Of a stretch of 64,000 bases of DNA, positions 55,355-63,814 are shown piece after piece. A program made the position numbers and the translations under genes. The notes under the pieces are model-generated. The model was not told the origin of the DNA. It ran no database searches and saw only the letters and a list, made by a program, of their open reading frames with translations. Origin of the DNA: Sphingomonas bisphenolicum (GTDB lineage: Bacteria > Pseudomonadota > Alphaproteobacteria > Sphingomonadales > Sphingomonadaceae); the NCBI RefSeq assembly GCF_024349785.1, contig NZ_AP018817.1, forward strand, positions 2,821,501 through 2,885,500. Reading direction: 5' to 3'. Within the stretch, counting starts at the first letter, position 1. Each line of letters opens with the position of its first letter.

Positions 55355-56384
55355 CACAGGCGCTACCCCAGCGGAGCGCGACAATCAGGAGGCGATGGAA
55401 TGGGCGATGCTCATCCTCGCCGATGGCCATGCCGTTCCCGATCCCACCGCGCTCGACAGGCTCGGCGCGCATCAGGCCGCCTTCTCCGCCTGGGTGGCGG
55501 CCGATCCGTCCCGCGAGACCCGCTATCTCACCGCAGTCCGCGAGATGCTCAAAGCGGGCAGCGCCGCCACCGCGCTTGGCATGCGCTCGCGCCAGCAAAA
55601 ACCACCCCATAAACAGCGCGGCTTCCGCCCCTCCTTGCCTCTCGCCGCATCGCTGGCCCTCATGCTCGTTGCCGGAGGCATCTGGTGGCAGTCACAAGGC
55701 GAGGCGCCATCCCTCATCACACAGAGCGAGGCTCGCACCCCGATAGAAACCCGGGTCGGAGAAGTCCGCACCGAGCGGCTGGCGGACGGCTCCTCCGTCA
55801 TTCTCGACACCGATACGCTGCTTCTGGTGACCATGACCGCGACACAGCGCAGCGTTGAGATCAAGCGCGGGCGGGCGCGGTTCAGCGTCGTGCGGGACGC
55901 CCGGCGGCCGTTTGTCGTCCATGGCGCAGGCACCCATGTCACAAGCGCGGGCGGCAGTTTCGACATGACCGTCCGAAATGGCGTCCGCATCAGCCCTATC
56001 GAGAGCGGCGTGACCATATCTTTCACGCGCCGGGTCCCGGGCGATCAGGCCAAGCAACTTCAGCTGCACCCTGGCCAGCTTCTTGCCCTTGAGGCTGGAC
56101 AAGCTGCTGAGATTAATGTCATTTCTGCGCCTCGATCCGAGCAACAGTGGGTGACCGGCGTGAAGAGTTTCGACAATGTGCCCATCAGCGATATCATCGC
56201 CGAAGCCAACAGCTATAGCGAGACCAAGATCGAACTGGCGACGCCGGCGCTCGGCCATCGCGAGATATTCGCCGACATCGACATACGCGACATCGAACGG
56301 GTTGCGCAGGCCCTCGCCAGCTTTCTTGATGTCACCATCGACCGCTCAAAACCCAACAAGCTGATTTTGGCCGAAAAGAAATAA
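55347..56384 (+). CDS. FecR-type anti-sigma regulator
   Basis: From the ATG at 55347 the product is 345 residues: a cytoplasmic N-terminal DUF4880 segment (EAMEWAMLILADGHAVPDPT), one membrane helix (LPLAASLALMLVAGGIWW, residues ~93-110), a periplasmic FecR domain (ETRVGEVRTERLADGSSVIL, GTHVTSAGGSFDMTVRNG) and a C-terminal STN-like domain (FDNVPISDIIAEANSYSETK) that contacts the receptor. It holds or activates the sigma factor in response to receptor loading. It overlaps the sigma gene by 8 bases and precedes the receptor by 84 bases. Confidence 0.87.
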   Translation: MTDTGATPAERDNQEAMEWAMLILADGHAVPDPTALDRLGAHQAAFSAWVAADPSRETRYLTAVREMLKAGSAATALGMRSRQQKPPHKQRGFRPSLPLAASLALMLVAGGIWWQSQGEAPSLITQSEARTPIETRVGEVRTERLADGSSVILDTDTLLLVTMTATQRSVEIKRGRARFSVVRDARRPFVVHGAGTHVTSAGGSFDMTVRNGVRISPIESGVTISFTRRVPGDQAKQLQLHPGQLLALEAGQAAEINVISAPRSEQQWVTGVKSFDNVPISDIIAEANSYSETKIELATPALGHREIFADIDIRDIERVAQALASFLDVTIDRSKPNKLILAEKK

Positions 56385-56468
56385 TTCAGCTAATCAGCTT
56401 TAACAAAGCCCATCCCCGTCTTCCCTATTGAGCCTCGGAAAAGAGGCGACATCAAATAGGGGCACCAA

Positions 56469-59042
56469 ATGGGCATCGTAAAGATCGCGCTACTGACCAG
56501 CGCTGCACTTTGCATGAGCGCGGTTTCCAACCAGGCAACTGCGCAGGAAACGCCGAAGACTTACGATCTTCCCGAGCAGGATCTGGCAGCCGCGTTGCGC
56601 AGCGTTGCCCGCAGCAGCGATTACCAACTTGTCGCCGATGCCAAAAGCCTCAAGGGCGCTCGCGCCCCCTCTCTCGCCGGCGCCTACACGGTCGAAGAAG
56701 CCGTGGCCGCCCTCCTCGCGCCTTCGGGCCTCACCGCCGAGGTCAGGGATCGCACCATCACCCTGCGGGGGCGAGACACGCCGTCGCGCGAGGAGGTAAC
56801 CGGCGCGACGGATATCCAGCTATCGGTTACAGGCTCGCGCATCCGCGGCGCAAAGCCCACATCCCCAGTCATCTCAGCATCCCGGGAGAAGATCACCGAA
56901 CTGGGTCATAGCGATCTTGGCTCTTTCGCCCGCAGCATCCCGCAGAATTTTTCTGGCGGTCAGAACCCGGGTGTCATCTCCAGTGTCCAGACCGGTTCGG
57001 AAAATGTAAACTCCTCTTCCGCGCTCAATCTGCGCGGCCTTGGCCCTGACGCGACCCTGACGCTTTTGAACGGCCACCGGCTCGCTTATGACGCTGCCAG
57101 CCAGGGCGTAGATATGTCCGCGATCCCGCTTGCAGCCATCGACCGGATCGAAATTGTCGCAGATGGATCCTCGGCACTCTACGGCTCGGATGCCGTGGGC
57201 GGTGTCGCCAACATCATCCTGCGGCGGGAATATGAAGGTCTGCTCACCAGCGTTCGTCTCGGGGCCGCGACAGAGGGCGGCAACTTCCAGCAGCAATATA
57301 GTGCGGTGTCGGGCGCCCGCTGGTCAGGCGGCGGAATTATGCTGGCCGGCGATTTCAGCAAGGCTTCCGATATCACAGCCGCGCAGCGTGATCTGACAGC
57401 CAATATGGAACCGGGAACGACGCTGCTGCCATCACAGCGCCAGATCAGCGCGATCCTGGCCGGGCATCAACGTCTGGGAGACGGGGCAGAGTTTGAGATA
57501 GACGCCCATTATAATCATCACCAGTCACGCGCCGCGTTGCCCTTCGGTGCGACCGCGCCAGTCACGACCGGTGGAAATCTCACTCGCCCGGCCGTGGAGA
57601 GCTATTCGGTCAGCCCCTCGGTCACCTTTCATCTACCGGCAAATTGGGATGTGACGGCGAGAGCCACACGGGCCGTCAGCGATACACAGATTGAGGGATC
57701 TATCTTTTCGGGCGGAGTAAGATTTGCCGACAATCTCATTCGCTACAAGAATGATCTATGGTCCGCTGAAATCAGCGGCGACGGTCCGCTCTTCGCTCTG
57801 CCGGGCGGCGATGTCCGCCTTGCGCTTGGGGCAGGCCTTCGATCCAATGGCCTCGCCGCTTCGGTCCGCAGCGTCCGCGCCGCCGGCACCTTCAATCTGG
57901 TAAACTATCTGGATTCCCAAACGGCGATCTATGGCTTTGGCGAAGTCGCCATGCCGCTGGTGTCAGAGGGGAACGCTTCACCGCTCATCCAGAAACTTCA
58001 GCTATCCGGAGCCGTACGCTATGAGCGCTATGACCATCTGGGCGGGCTAGCCACACCAAAACTCGGCATTCTTTATCAGCCAATCGATGCGCTCACGATC
58101 AAGGGTAGCTGGGGCAGATCTTTCAAGGCGCCTACGCTTAGCCAGCGCAACACCGTTCAGCAGGGCTATACCCTCGCTTCTAGCGAATTCACGCCAAGTC
58201 CTGGGACAGCCGGCGCTGTCCTCGTTCTGGCTGGAGGCAGCCGAGACCTCGCTCCCGAGCGGGCAACGACGCTGACCCTTACTGCGGAATTTGCGCCGAA
58301 AGCAGTCGAAGGGCTCAGCCTGCAGGCAAGCTATTTCCATGTCCGCTACAAGAGTCGGGTCGTCAGCCCGATCGCCGACGACTATCAATCTTTCCGCAGC
58401 GAATATGCCGACCTCGTCCTGCTCAACCCCAGCCTGAGCGAAATTCTTGCAACGACCACCGATCTGCCACTCGGCGTCAGCAATCAGACCGAAGGCCCGT
58501 ATGACCCGGCAGGCATTGTCGCAATCGTCTACAACCAGCTGCAAAATGCCGCCCGGCAGAAAATCCAGGGCGTTGACGCCAGGGTTTCCTATGGGCTCCG
58601 CAGCGGCGCCAATGCGTTCAGCCTCGAGACGAACGCCAGTTATCTCAAGAGCGACCAACGCTTGTCAGCGAGCCAGCCAAGCATCGAGAGGGCTGGCACA
58701 ATTTTCAACCCACCGCATTGGCGCGCGCGAACGAGCGGAGGCTGGCAACGCGACAATTTCGGGCTGACAGCGAGCTACAATTATGTTGGCGGTACGACCG
58801 ACGGAAGAACAACACAGGTCTATAAGGTCGGCAGTTTCCAATCGATCGACCTGAGCGCCAATCTCAAGTTCGACGAACCTGGGCTCCTCGGGGGCTGGTC
58901 GTTTCTTCTGTCAGCGCAGAATCTGTTCAACGAAATGCCCTCGCTCATCCGGACGTCTGGCGCAAACAGCCCCCCATATGACGCAACCAACTATTCCAGC
59001 GTCGGCCGCTTCGTCAGCCTCACGATTTCCAAGGCCTGGTAA
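56469..59042 (+). CDS. TonB-dependent receptor/transducer of the lasso locus
   Basis: The 857-residue product has a signal peptide (MGIVKIALLTSAALCMSAVS), an N-terminal STN signalling domain (TYDLPEQDLAAALRSVARSS, ~residues 33-105), a plug (LNLRGLGPDATLTLLNGHRL, IEIVADGSSALYGSDAVGGV) and a 22-strand-type barrel ending in a terminal aromatic (VSLTISKAW). The STN domain marks it as a transducer that signals to FecR. In lasso clusters such receptors are proposed to take up the lasso peptide or a siderophore-like ligand; the ligand is inferred. Its stop overlaps the isopeptidase ATG by one base. Confidence 0.88.
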   Translation: MGIVKIALLTSAALCMSAVSNQATAQETPKTYDLPEQDLAAALRSVARSSDYQLVADAKSLKGARAPSLAGAYTVEEAVAALLAPSGLTAEVRDRTITLRGRDTPSREEVTGATDIQLSVTGSRIRGAKPTSPVISASREKITELGHSDLGSFARSIPQNFSGGQNPGVISSVQTGSENVNSSSALNLRGLGPDATLTLLNGHRLAYDAASQGVDMSAIPLAAIDRIEIVADGSSALYGSDAVGGVANIILRREYEGLLTSVRLGAATEGGNFQQQYSAVSGARWSGGGIMLAGDFSKASDITAAQRDLTANMEPGTTLLPSQRQISAILAGHQRLGDGAEFEIDAHYNHHQSRAALPFGATAPVTTGGNLTRPAVESYSVSPSVTFHLPANWDVTARATRAVSDTQIEGSIFSGGVRFADNLIRYKNDLWSAEISGDGPLFALPGGDVRLALGAGLRSNGLAASVRSVRAAGTFNLVNYLDSQTAIYGFGEVAMPLVSEGNASPLIQKLQLSGAVRYERYDHLGGLATPKLGILYQPIDALTIKGSWGRSFKAPTLSQRNTVQQGYTLASSEFTPSPGTAGAVLVLAGGSRDLAPERATTLTLTAEFAPKAVEGLSLQASYFHVRYKSRVVSPIADDYQSFRSEYADLVLLNPSLSEILATTTDLPLGVSNQTEGPYDPAGIVAIVYNQLQNAARQKIQGVDARVSYGLRSGANAFSLETNASYLKSDQRLSASQPSIERAGTIFNPPHWRARTSGGWQRDNFGLTASYNYVGGTTDGRTTQVYKVGSFQSIDLSANLKFDEPGLLGGWSFLLSAQNLFNEMPSLIRTSGANSPPYDATNYSSVGRFVSLTISKAW

Positions 59043-61084
59043 TGCTCCCGCTCCTTGCCCTAGCGCTGGCAGCAGCGGCGAGCAGTCCGACCTCTGCATT
59101 GGATTGCAAGGCCGCGCTACAAATCAAAAGCCCAGGTCCAAGCCGCTCACTTTCGGCGAGCGATCTCATTGAAACGCTGAACATGGGATCGATCCCCGAT
59201 CTTGATGCAGATCCCATGTTCTCAACCTCTCCCGATGGACGGTCCATTGCCGTCAGCGTCGCGAGAGCCAACATCGCCAGCAATGATTTTTGTTCGGGCA
59301 TTTATGTCATCGAGCCCGGGAGCGGTCCGCACCTCGTGGACAGCGGCGCTGGCGCAGCCTTCTGGAGTTTTGACGACTATTACGGGATGACGGGGTTCCC
59401 GAGCGGCTTTCCCAAAGTCATCACGCCGCGCTGGTCGCCCGATGGCAAACGCCTGGTGTTCCTCAAATATGTTGCGGGCCGCCTCCAACTATGGAGTTGG
59501 GATGGGAGCAGGAGCAAAATGGCTGCGACATTCGACGATGATATCGTCGATTTCAGGTTCGACGACGATGGCCTATCGGTCATCGCAAAACTGCGGGACG
59601 GCCGAAGCGCCGCCGATGCGCTCGATCAAGAGGGCTTGTCAGGATATCATTTTGATGACCGTTGGTTTCCTTATGGCAGAAGCCGGCCGTTTACGCGCGG
59701 GCCGGCTCATTACAGCTATGCAGCAATCAGTATCGCCACTGGTGGACACCGCCCTGCCACACCGACAGAGGCGCTGATCTTCTCAGCGTCCGGCGCTCCA
59801 TCGCGACCACACCGAAAAGCGGCGACACTGGCAGTAGACGCCAACGGTGTCAGCCGTCTCGCCCTTACAGATGGGAGGGTGCAAATATTTTGTCCCGACA
59901 GCCGCTGCACGGATGTCGAGGGACAAGCATGGATAGCCGGCGACGCTATCCGTTTCGTCCGGCGGGAAGGGTGGGGCCGAAGCTTGACGGGAATTTATGA
60001 ATGGCAACCTGACCGCAGGTCCGTCCGCAAAATCATGCAGACATCGGACCTGCTTTTGAACTGTGGTCCTCTTGGCCCGGACATTCTTTGTGCCCGAGAG
60101 AAGTCGGTAGCGCCGAGATATCTCGATCGGATTGATCCCAAAAGCGGGCGGTCGCGGGTCGCTTTCAATCCTAACCCCGAATTTAGCTCTCTCGCTCTTG
60201 GGCATGCTGAGCGGCTGCAATGGAAAAACGATCGCGATCTCGAATGCTATGGCGACCTCATTTATCCGCCCGATTACCGAACCGGGACGCGCTATCCATT
60301 GATCGTCGTCCAATATCAGAGCCGGGGATTTCTGCGCGGCGGTACTGGAGACGAATATCCTATCCAGTTGCTTGCCAAAGCTGGATATCTGGTTCTCTCG
60401 ATCCAGCGGCCACCCGCGCCACTGGGCAATGAAAAGATTGACCCACATGAACGCGAGCGGCGCCAACTCGAGGGCTTCATGGAACGTCGCAGCATCCTGT
60501 CAGCCATCGAGACGAAGGTTCGACAGCTAATTAGCACCGGCCTCGTCGATCCAGCACGCATCGGCATCACGGGTCTGAGTGATGGCGTATCGACCGTGCA
60601 ATTCGCTGCCCTTCACAGCACGCTTTTCAAGGCCGCGGCCATCAGCAGTTGCTGCTGGGAAGGATCGCAAACCTGGATCCTTGGGCCTGCTATCCAGACG
60701 GAATATGAAAAGCGAGGCTGGCCCGCCTCGCCTACCGACAATCCGGCTCTTTGGGAGGGCCTATCCTGGGCACGGAATGCGGATCGCATCCCCTTCCCCG
60801 TCCTTGCCCAGATGTCGGACGACGAATATCTTTCAGGACTCGAAGCCCTCACGGCCCTTCGCCGCGCCGGCAAGCCCGTGGATCTTTATGTCTTCTCGGA
60901 CGAGCATCATGTGAAGCGACAACCTGCTCACAGGGCTGCGATCTATCGACGGGCTATCGACTGGTTCAACTTCTGGTTGCTCGACAAGCTGCCTGATAGC
61001 GGAGGTCAACCAGGCCAGGAGGCTGAGCGGTGGCAACAGATGCGAAAAATCTGGGTTCAGAGAGAGGCAAAACCGGGTGGATGA
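59042..61084 (+). CDS. Lasso peptide isopeptidase (AtxE-like, prolyl oligopeptidase fold)
   Basis: The 680-residue product starts with a signal peptide (MLPLLALALAAAASSPTSA), then a beta-propeller-like N-terminal domain and a C-terminal alpha/beta hydrolase. The nucleophile elbow GLSDG puts Ser at 513; Glu595 (SDDEYL) and His623 (DEHHVK) lie 82 and 28 residues apart. AtxE2 has its triad at Ser527, Glu610 and His638, so the spacing is nearly identical. It would open the macrolactam ring of its lasso peptide to a linear form. It is coupled to the TonB receptor by a one-base overlap, and its 3' end overlaps that of the cyclase gene by 28 bases. Confidence 0.88.
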   Translation: MLPLLALALAAAASSPTSALDCKAALQIKSPGPSRSLSASDLIETLNMGSIPDLDADPMFSTSPDGRSIAVSVARANIASNDFCSGIYVIEPGSGPHLVDSGAGAAFWSFDDYYGMTGFPSGFPKVITPRWSPDGKRLVFLKYVAGRLQLWSWDGSRSKMAATFDDDIVDFRFDDDGLSVIAKLRDGRSAADALDQEGLSGYHFDDRWFPYGRSRPFTRGPAHYSYAAISIATGGHRPATPTEALIFSASGAPSRPHRKAATLAVDANGVSRLALTDGRVQIFCPDSRCTDVEGQAWIAGDAIRFVRREGWGRSLTGIYEWQPDRRSVRKIMQTSDLLLNCGPLGPDILCAREKSVAPRYLDRIDPKSGRSRVAFNPNPEFSSLALGHAERLQWKNDRDLECYGDLIYPPDYRTGTRYPLIVVQYQSRGFLRGGTGDEYPIQLLAKAGYLVLSIQRPPAPLGNEKIDPHERERRQLEGFMERRSILSAIETKVRQLISTGLVDPARIGITGLSDGVSTVQFAALHSTLFKAAAISSCCWEGSQTWILGPAIQTEYEKRGWPASPTDNPALWEGLSWARNADRIPFPVLAQMSDDEYLSGLEALTALRRAGKPVDLYVFSDEHHVKRQPAHRAAIYRRAIDWFNFWLLDKLPDSGGQPGQEAERWQQMRKIWVQREAKPGG

Positions 61085-62850
61085 TGACCCTGACCGTTCG
61101 GGATCGCTTGCCAATGCGTTATCCACGCCTCCATGTCGAGAAGCGCCATGAGGCGGACATAGTGACGATCTATAGCCGGACCACGTACAAGCACCTCATC
61201 CAAGGCTGATCGACTGATAAGCCGGTGCCGTACAAGTTCACCATCCATCAACCGCTCGCGTATTTCGTCGAGGCGCTGGTTGACCAGGTCTACCGCGAAG
61301 CTGCTCGGACTTCCTTTGCGCCGACGGTCGCGGATGAGTGGCGGGAGCAGGTCGGCGTAGGCCCGACGCGCTATGGCTCGATTTCTCCCGCCCTCTATCA
61401 TCTTCCATGTGGGGATGGCTAAAGCCAATTCGACAATTGGTTGCGACATAAGCGGATCGACCATGGGCAGACCGAAGCCACGCAGATAGCCTTCGACATG
61501 GTTTTGAACGCGCAGGAGAAGCGCGATATGGCCCAATTTTCCAGGACGCGTAAGTGGCGCCTGCTCAATCCAATCATGCTGTGGCGGGTCTGCTCGCACC
61601 GCGTCAGCGGCGTCAACCTCCATCAAATCAATGTCGAGATGCCATTGATAGGGCCGGCGCATAGTGCGAGCGGCTTTGACGATTTGGCGACACACCTCCC
61701 ATCGAGAAACCTGGGTTACCCTCCCGATATCGCCTATCGACCGAGCGGTTTCACGGTGGACACCTCTGGCTTTCCATGCGTCAAAAAATGGCCGGACAGA
61801 ACTGCTGTTGTAAAAGACGTTATCCCCGCCATTTCCGGTAAAGACAGCGTCTGCGCCAGCCTCGCCAACCGCGCGTAACAAGGCCGAATGATAGGCGAGT
61901 TCGTGAACGAACCCGATCGGCTTTGGAAAATGTTCAGCCACTGATCTGGACAGATCCACATCTGCCAGCTCATATGTTGCTTCGATGAGGTTCATGCCCG
62001 ACGCCTGCGCCATCACGCGGGCATAGTCCCGCTCATCGCCATCACGGCTCAGGGTCGAAATCGTTACGCTGCTTGCACGCTCGCTCATTCTGGAAAGCGC
62101 CGCCGCCACGATCGAAGAATCCAACCCTCCTGATAATGTGAGGATGGGGGCCCGCGAGGTAGATGCCCAGGATGCAACGCAATGATCGACTGTACGGCGC
62201 AGCCGCTCGGCAACTTCCTGGCTGTCCCAGAAAAGCGGCTCGGAAACAAAATCCCAAGGGTTCCAGAACTGCCGCGCCAGTGCGTCCCCCTCGCCCAGTT
62301 GTACCGCGGTACCCGGAAGCAATTCTGCCACGCCGTCAAATGCCGTCCTGGCCTGTGGCAGGTCCTTGACGGCCAGATAGCGTGGCATCTCCGCCCAATT
62401 AATCGACGGTCGGACCAGACCTGCTTCGACCAGAAGCATGATGTCTGACGAGATTGCCCACCCTCCTGGCAGCATCGTGAAATAGCACGGCAGCGCGCCC
62501 CCCGGAGAGCGCGCGACGACCATCCTATTCTCAAGCGCCAGCACGGCAACATAGCCGCCCCAATAGCGCTCACCCAAAATCGCGATTGGATCACCTTGGC
62601 TCATATCATCGGGAAAGAGCCTGTCGCTCGGCAAGATCCGCGCGGCGGGACCATGGCGCGGGAACACCGGGCCGATCACCACGCCTCGGTCGGCCGGGAG
62701 CGTGAGCGATTGCGCGGCACAGGCGGTTAAAAGCGCGCTGCTTTTTCCAAGCAGAACGCTTTGGAACCCGGTGGTCGCGAGAAATTCGGGAGAGAGACGC
62801 TCGAGCGGCGCACCGCTGTGATCAATGATTGCGAGGTAGCGTTCGAGCAT
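61057..62850 (-). CDS. Lasso peptide cyclase (asparagine synthetase-like C protein)
   Basis: The 597-residue product is read from the ATG at 62850, one base after the B stop. It has a degenerate N-terminal glutaminase-like region without the catalytic Cys2, and a synthetase domain with the PPi loop LTLSGGLDSSIVAAALS near residue 230. Later landmarks are FTGNGGDNVFYNSS and KGSPSSFAVDLV. It adenylates the side-chain Asp of the core and forms the Gly1-Asp macrolactam. It is the last gene of A-B-C, convergent with the isopeptidase. Confidence 0.88.
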   Translation of the reverse strand: MLERYLAIIDHSGAPLERLSPEFLATTGFQSVLLGKSSALLTACAAQSLTLPADRGVVIGPVFPRHGPAARILPSDRLFPDDMSQGDPIAILGERYWGGYVAVLALENRMVVARSPGGALPCYFTMLPGGWAISSDIMLLVEAGLVRPSINWAEMPRYLAVKDLPQARTAFDGVAELLPGTAVQLGEGDALARQFWNPWDFVSEPLFWDSQEVAERLRRTVDHCVASWASTSRAPILTLSGGLDSSIVAAALSRMSERASSVTISTLSRDGDERDYARVMAQASGMNLIEATYELADVDLSRSVAEHFPKPIGFVHELAYHSALLRAVGEAGADAVFTGNGGDNVFYNSSSVRPFFDAWKARGVHRETARSIGDIGRVTQVSRWEVCRQIVKAARTMRRPYQWHLDIDLMEVDAADAVRADPPQHDWIEQAPLTRPGKLGHIALLLRVQNHVEGYLRGFGLPMVDPLMSQPIVELALAIPTWKMIEGGRNRAIARRAYADLLPPLIRDRRRKGSPSSFAVDLVNQRLDEIRERLMDGELVRHRLISRSALDEVLVRGPAIDRHYVRLMALLDMEAWITHWQAIPNGQGHHPPGFASL

Positions 62851-62851
62851 C

Positions 62852-63511
62852 TCAGATCGCCAGGATCGGCTCAAACGCCGAAATGTTCTCGAGGCGGTCG
62901 TTCAAGACCGTATCACCTGTCTGCACCCAACAATGGGCGGAAAAGGGCGATGCGCTGACCCCCAGGACCAGCTTGGCGGGCAACCGGGCCGACAAAGCCA
63001 TGTCCATGAAGGCGATCGAATTGGTCAAACAGTGGTTATTGCGCGGACGCAGCGGCGCCGAGGCCGCAAAGGCGCCCACAATTGGTCCCCATTGGGCCAA
63101 ATCGGAGTAATCCCCACTGGCGGCCCCAAGTCTGTGCGAACGATCGGCAATTCCAGATATGATACTGTCAAAGCGAAGGAACCGCAGGCTCAGCATCGCC
63201 TTGAACTGGGCAAGAATGAACAACAACGTCCTGCTATTCAGGACCTGACTGCACTCAGCCAAGAACTCCCGGCCGGCTGGCTCGATCAAAGCCTGCTGGC
63301 TAAATGGCTCCCCCTCACCTGCGCTCACGAGAATATGGCCGCGCAGCAAGGGCTCGATACCGTCACCATTTTCCTTGTCTCCCAGATATCTCTGGAAAGC
63401 TGCATCCCATTCAGGGCGGAGGCCGAAATAGCGATCAGCCGCAACGTCCAGAAAGATCGTTTTTCCGCCTGTGATGCAGAAGGCCAGCCCGTCCCTCACC
63501 TTGTACCGCAT
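62852..63511 (-). CDS. Lasso peptide leader peptidase (fused RRE-B1 and B2 domains)
   Basis: From the ATG at 63511, with GGAGGGG six bases upstream, the product is 219 residues; an ATG at 63535 is also in frame. The N-terminal ~85 residues are a PqqD-like RRE (FCITGGKTIFLDVAADRYFG) that binds the leader. The C-terminal part is a transglutaminase-like cysteine protease with Cys in NNHCLTNSIAFMD, His in PFSAHCWVQTG and Asp in VLNDRL. It removes the precursor leader before cyclisation. This is the fused B form of proteobacteria, not the split B1/B2 form. Confidence 0.88.
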   Translation of the reverse strand: MRYKVRDGLAFCITGGKTIFLDVAADRYFGLRPEWDAAFQRYLGDKENGDGIEPLLRGHILVSAGEGEPFSQQALIEPAGREFLAECSQVLNSRTLLFILAQFKAMLSLRFLRFDSIISGIADRSHRLGAASGDYSDLAQWGPIVGAFAASAPLRPRNNHCLTNSIAFMDMALSARLPAKLVLGVSASPFSAHCWVQTGDTVLNDRLENISAFEPILAI

Positions 63512-63540
63512 GGTCAGCCCCTCCTTCGAAGACATGACTA

Positions 63541-63570
63541 AGGCGCGCGCCCCCGAAAGGACGCGCGCCT
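63541..63570 (-). terminator. Hairpin between precursor A and B genes (attenuator)
   Basis: Perfect 9-bp stem AGGCGCGCG with a 12-base loop, starting 7 bases after the A stop. There is no T run. In lasso clusters such a stem lets the precursor mRNA be more abundant than B-C. Confidence 0.75.
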
Positions 63571-63576
63571 CATCGA

Positions 63577-63708
63577 TCAGTCGTCAGCGATCCCCATCTG
63601 GTTCAGCTGACCACCGGTGAGGTCAAGGACGCCACGGATGGCGCCCTGGGTTTCGACGGAAGCGGCACCCAGATCGACGATATCTTCGTCATGTTCGATA
63701 TTGGACAT
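63577..63708 (-). CDS. Lasso peptide precursor (A gene), sphingonodin-like core
   Basis: The 43-residue precursor starts at the third of three close ATGs (63708), six bases after GGAG; the ATGs at 63714 and 63720 are also in frame. The leader reads MSNIEHDEDIVDLGAASVET-Q with Thr at -2, the residue recognised by the maturation enzymes. The core is 22 residues: ring part GAIRGVLD (Gly1 to Asp8, an eight-residue ring), then LTGGQLNQMGIADD. The ending GIADD is close to the GLSDD and GISDD ends of sphingonodins. By hand calculation the cyclised peptide has a monoisotopic mass near 2195.10 Da. It lies upstream of B and C. Confidence 0.88.
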   Translation of the reverse strand: MSNIEHDEDIVDLGAASVETQGAIRGVLDLTGGQLNQMGIADD

Positions 63709-63768
63709 GTTCATCTCCATCACTGCGCCGCAGGAATTTGCGGCAACGCTGATGGTATGAAAGGACAG

Positions 63769-63814
63769 GCATATATCCGACCATATATGCTCTCATTTTG
63801 GGAGCATATATGCT
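63769..63814. promoter_or_regulatory. AT-rich inverted repeats upstream of the lasso precursor
   Basis: GCATATAT-N6-ATATATGC (63769-63790) is a perfect 8-bp inverted repeat, and AGCATATATGCT (63803-63814) a 12-base palindrome. The shared TGAGAGC...CATATATG half-sites are directly repeated. They lie 60-105 bases before the precursor start and may be operator or promoter elements. Confidence 0.5.
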
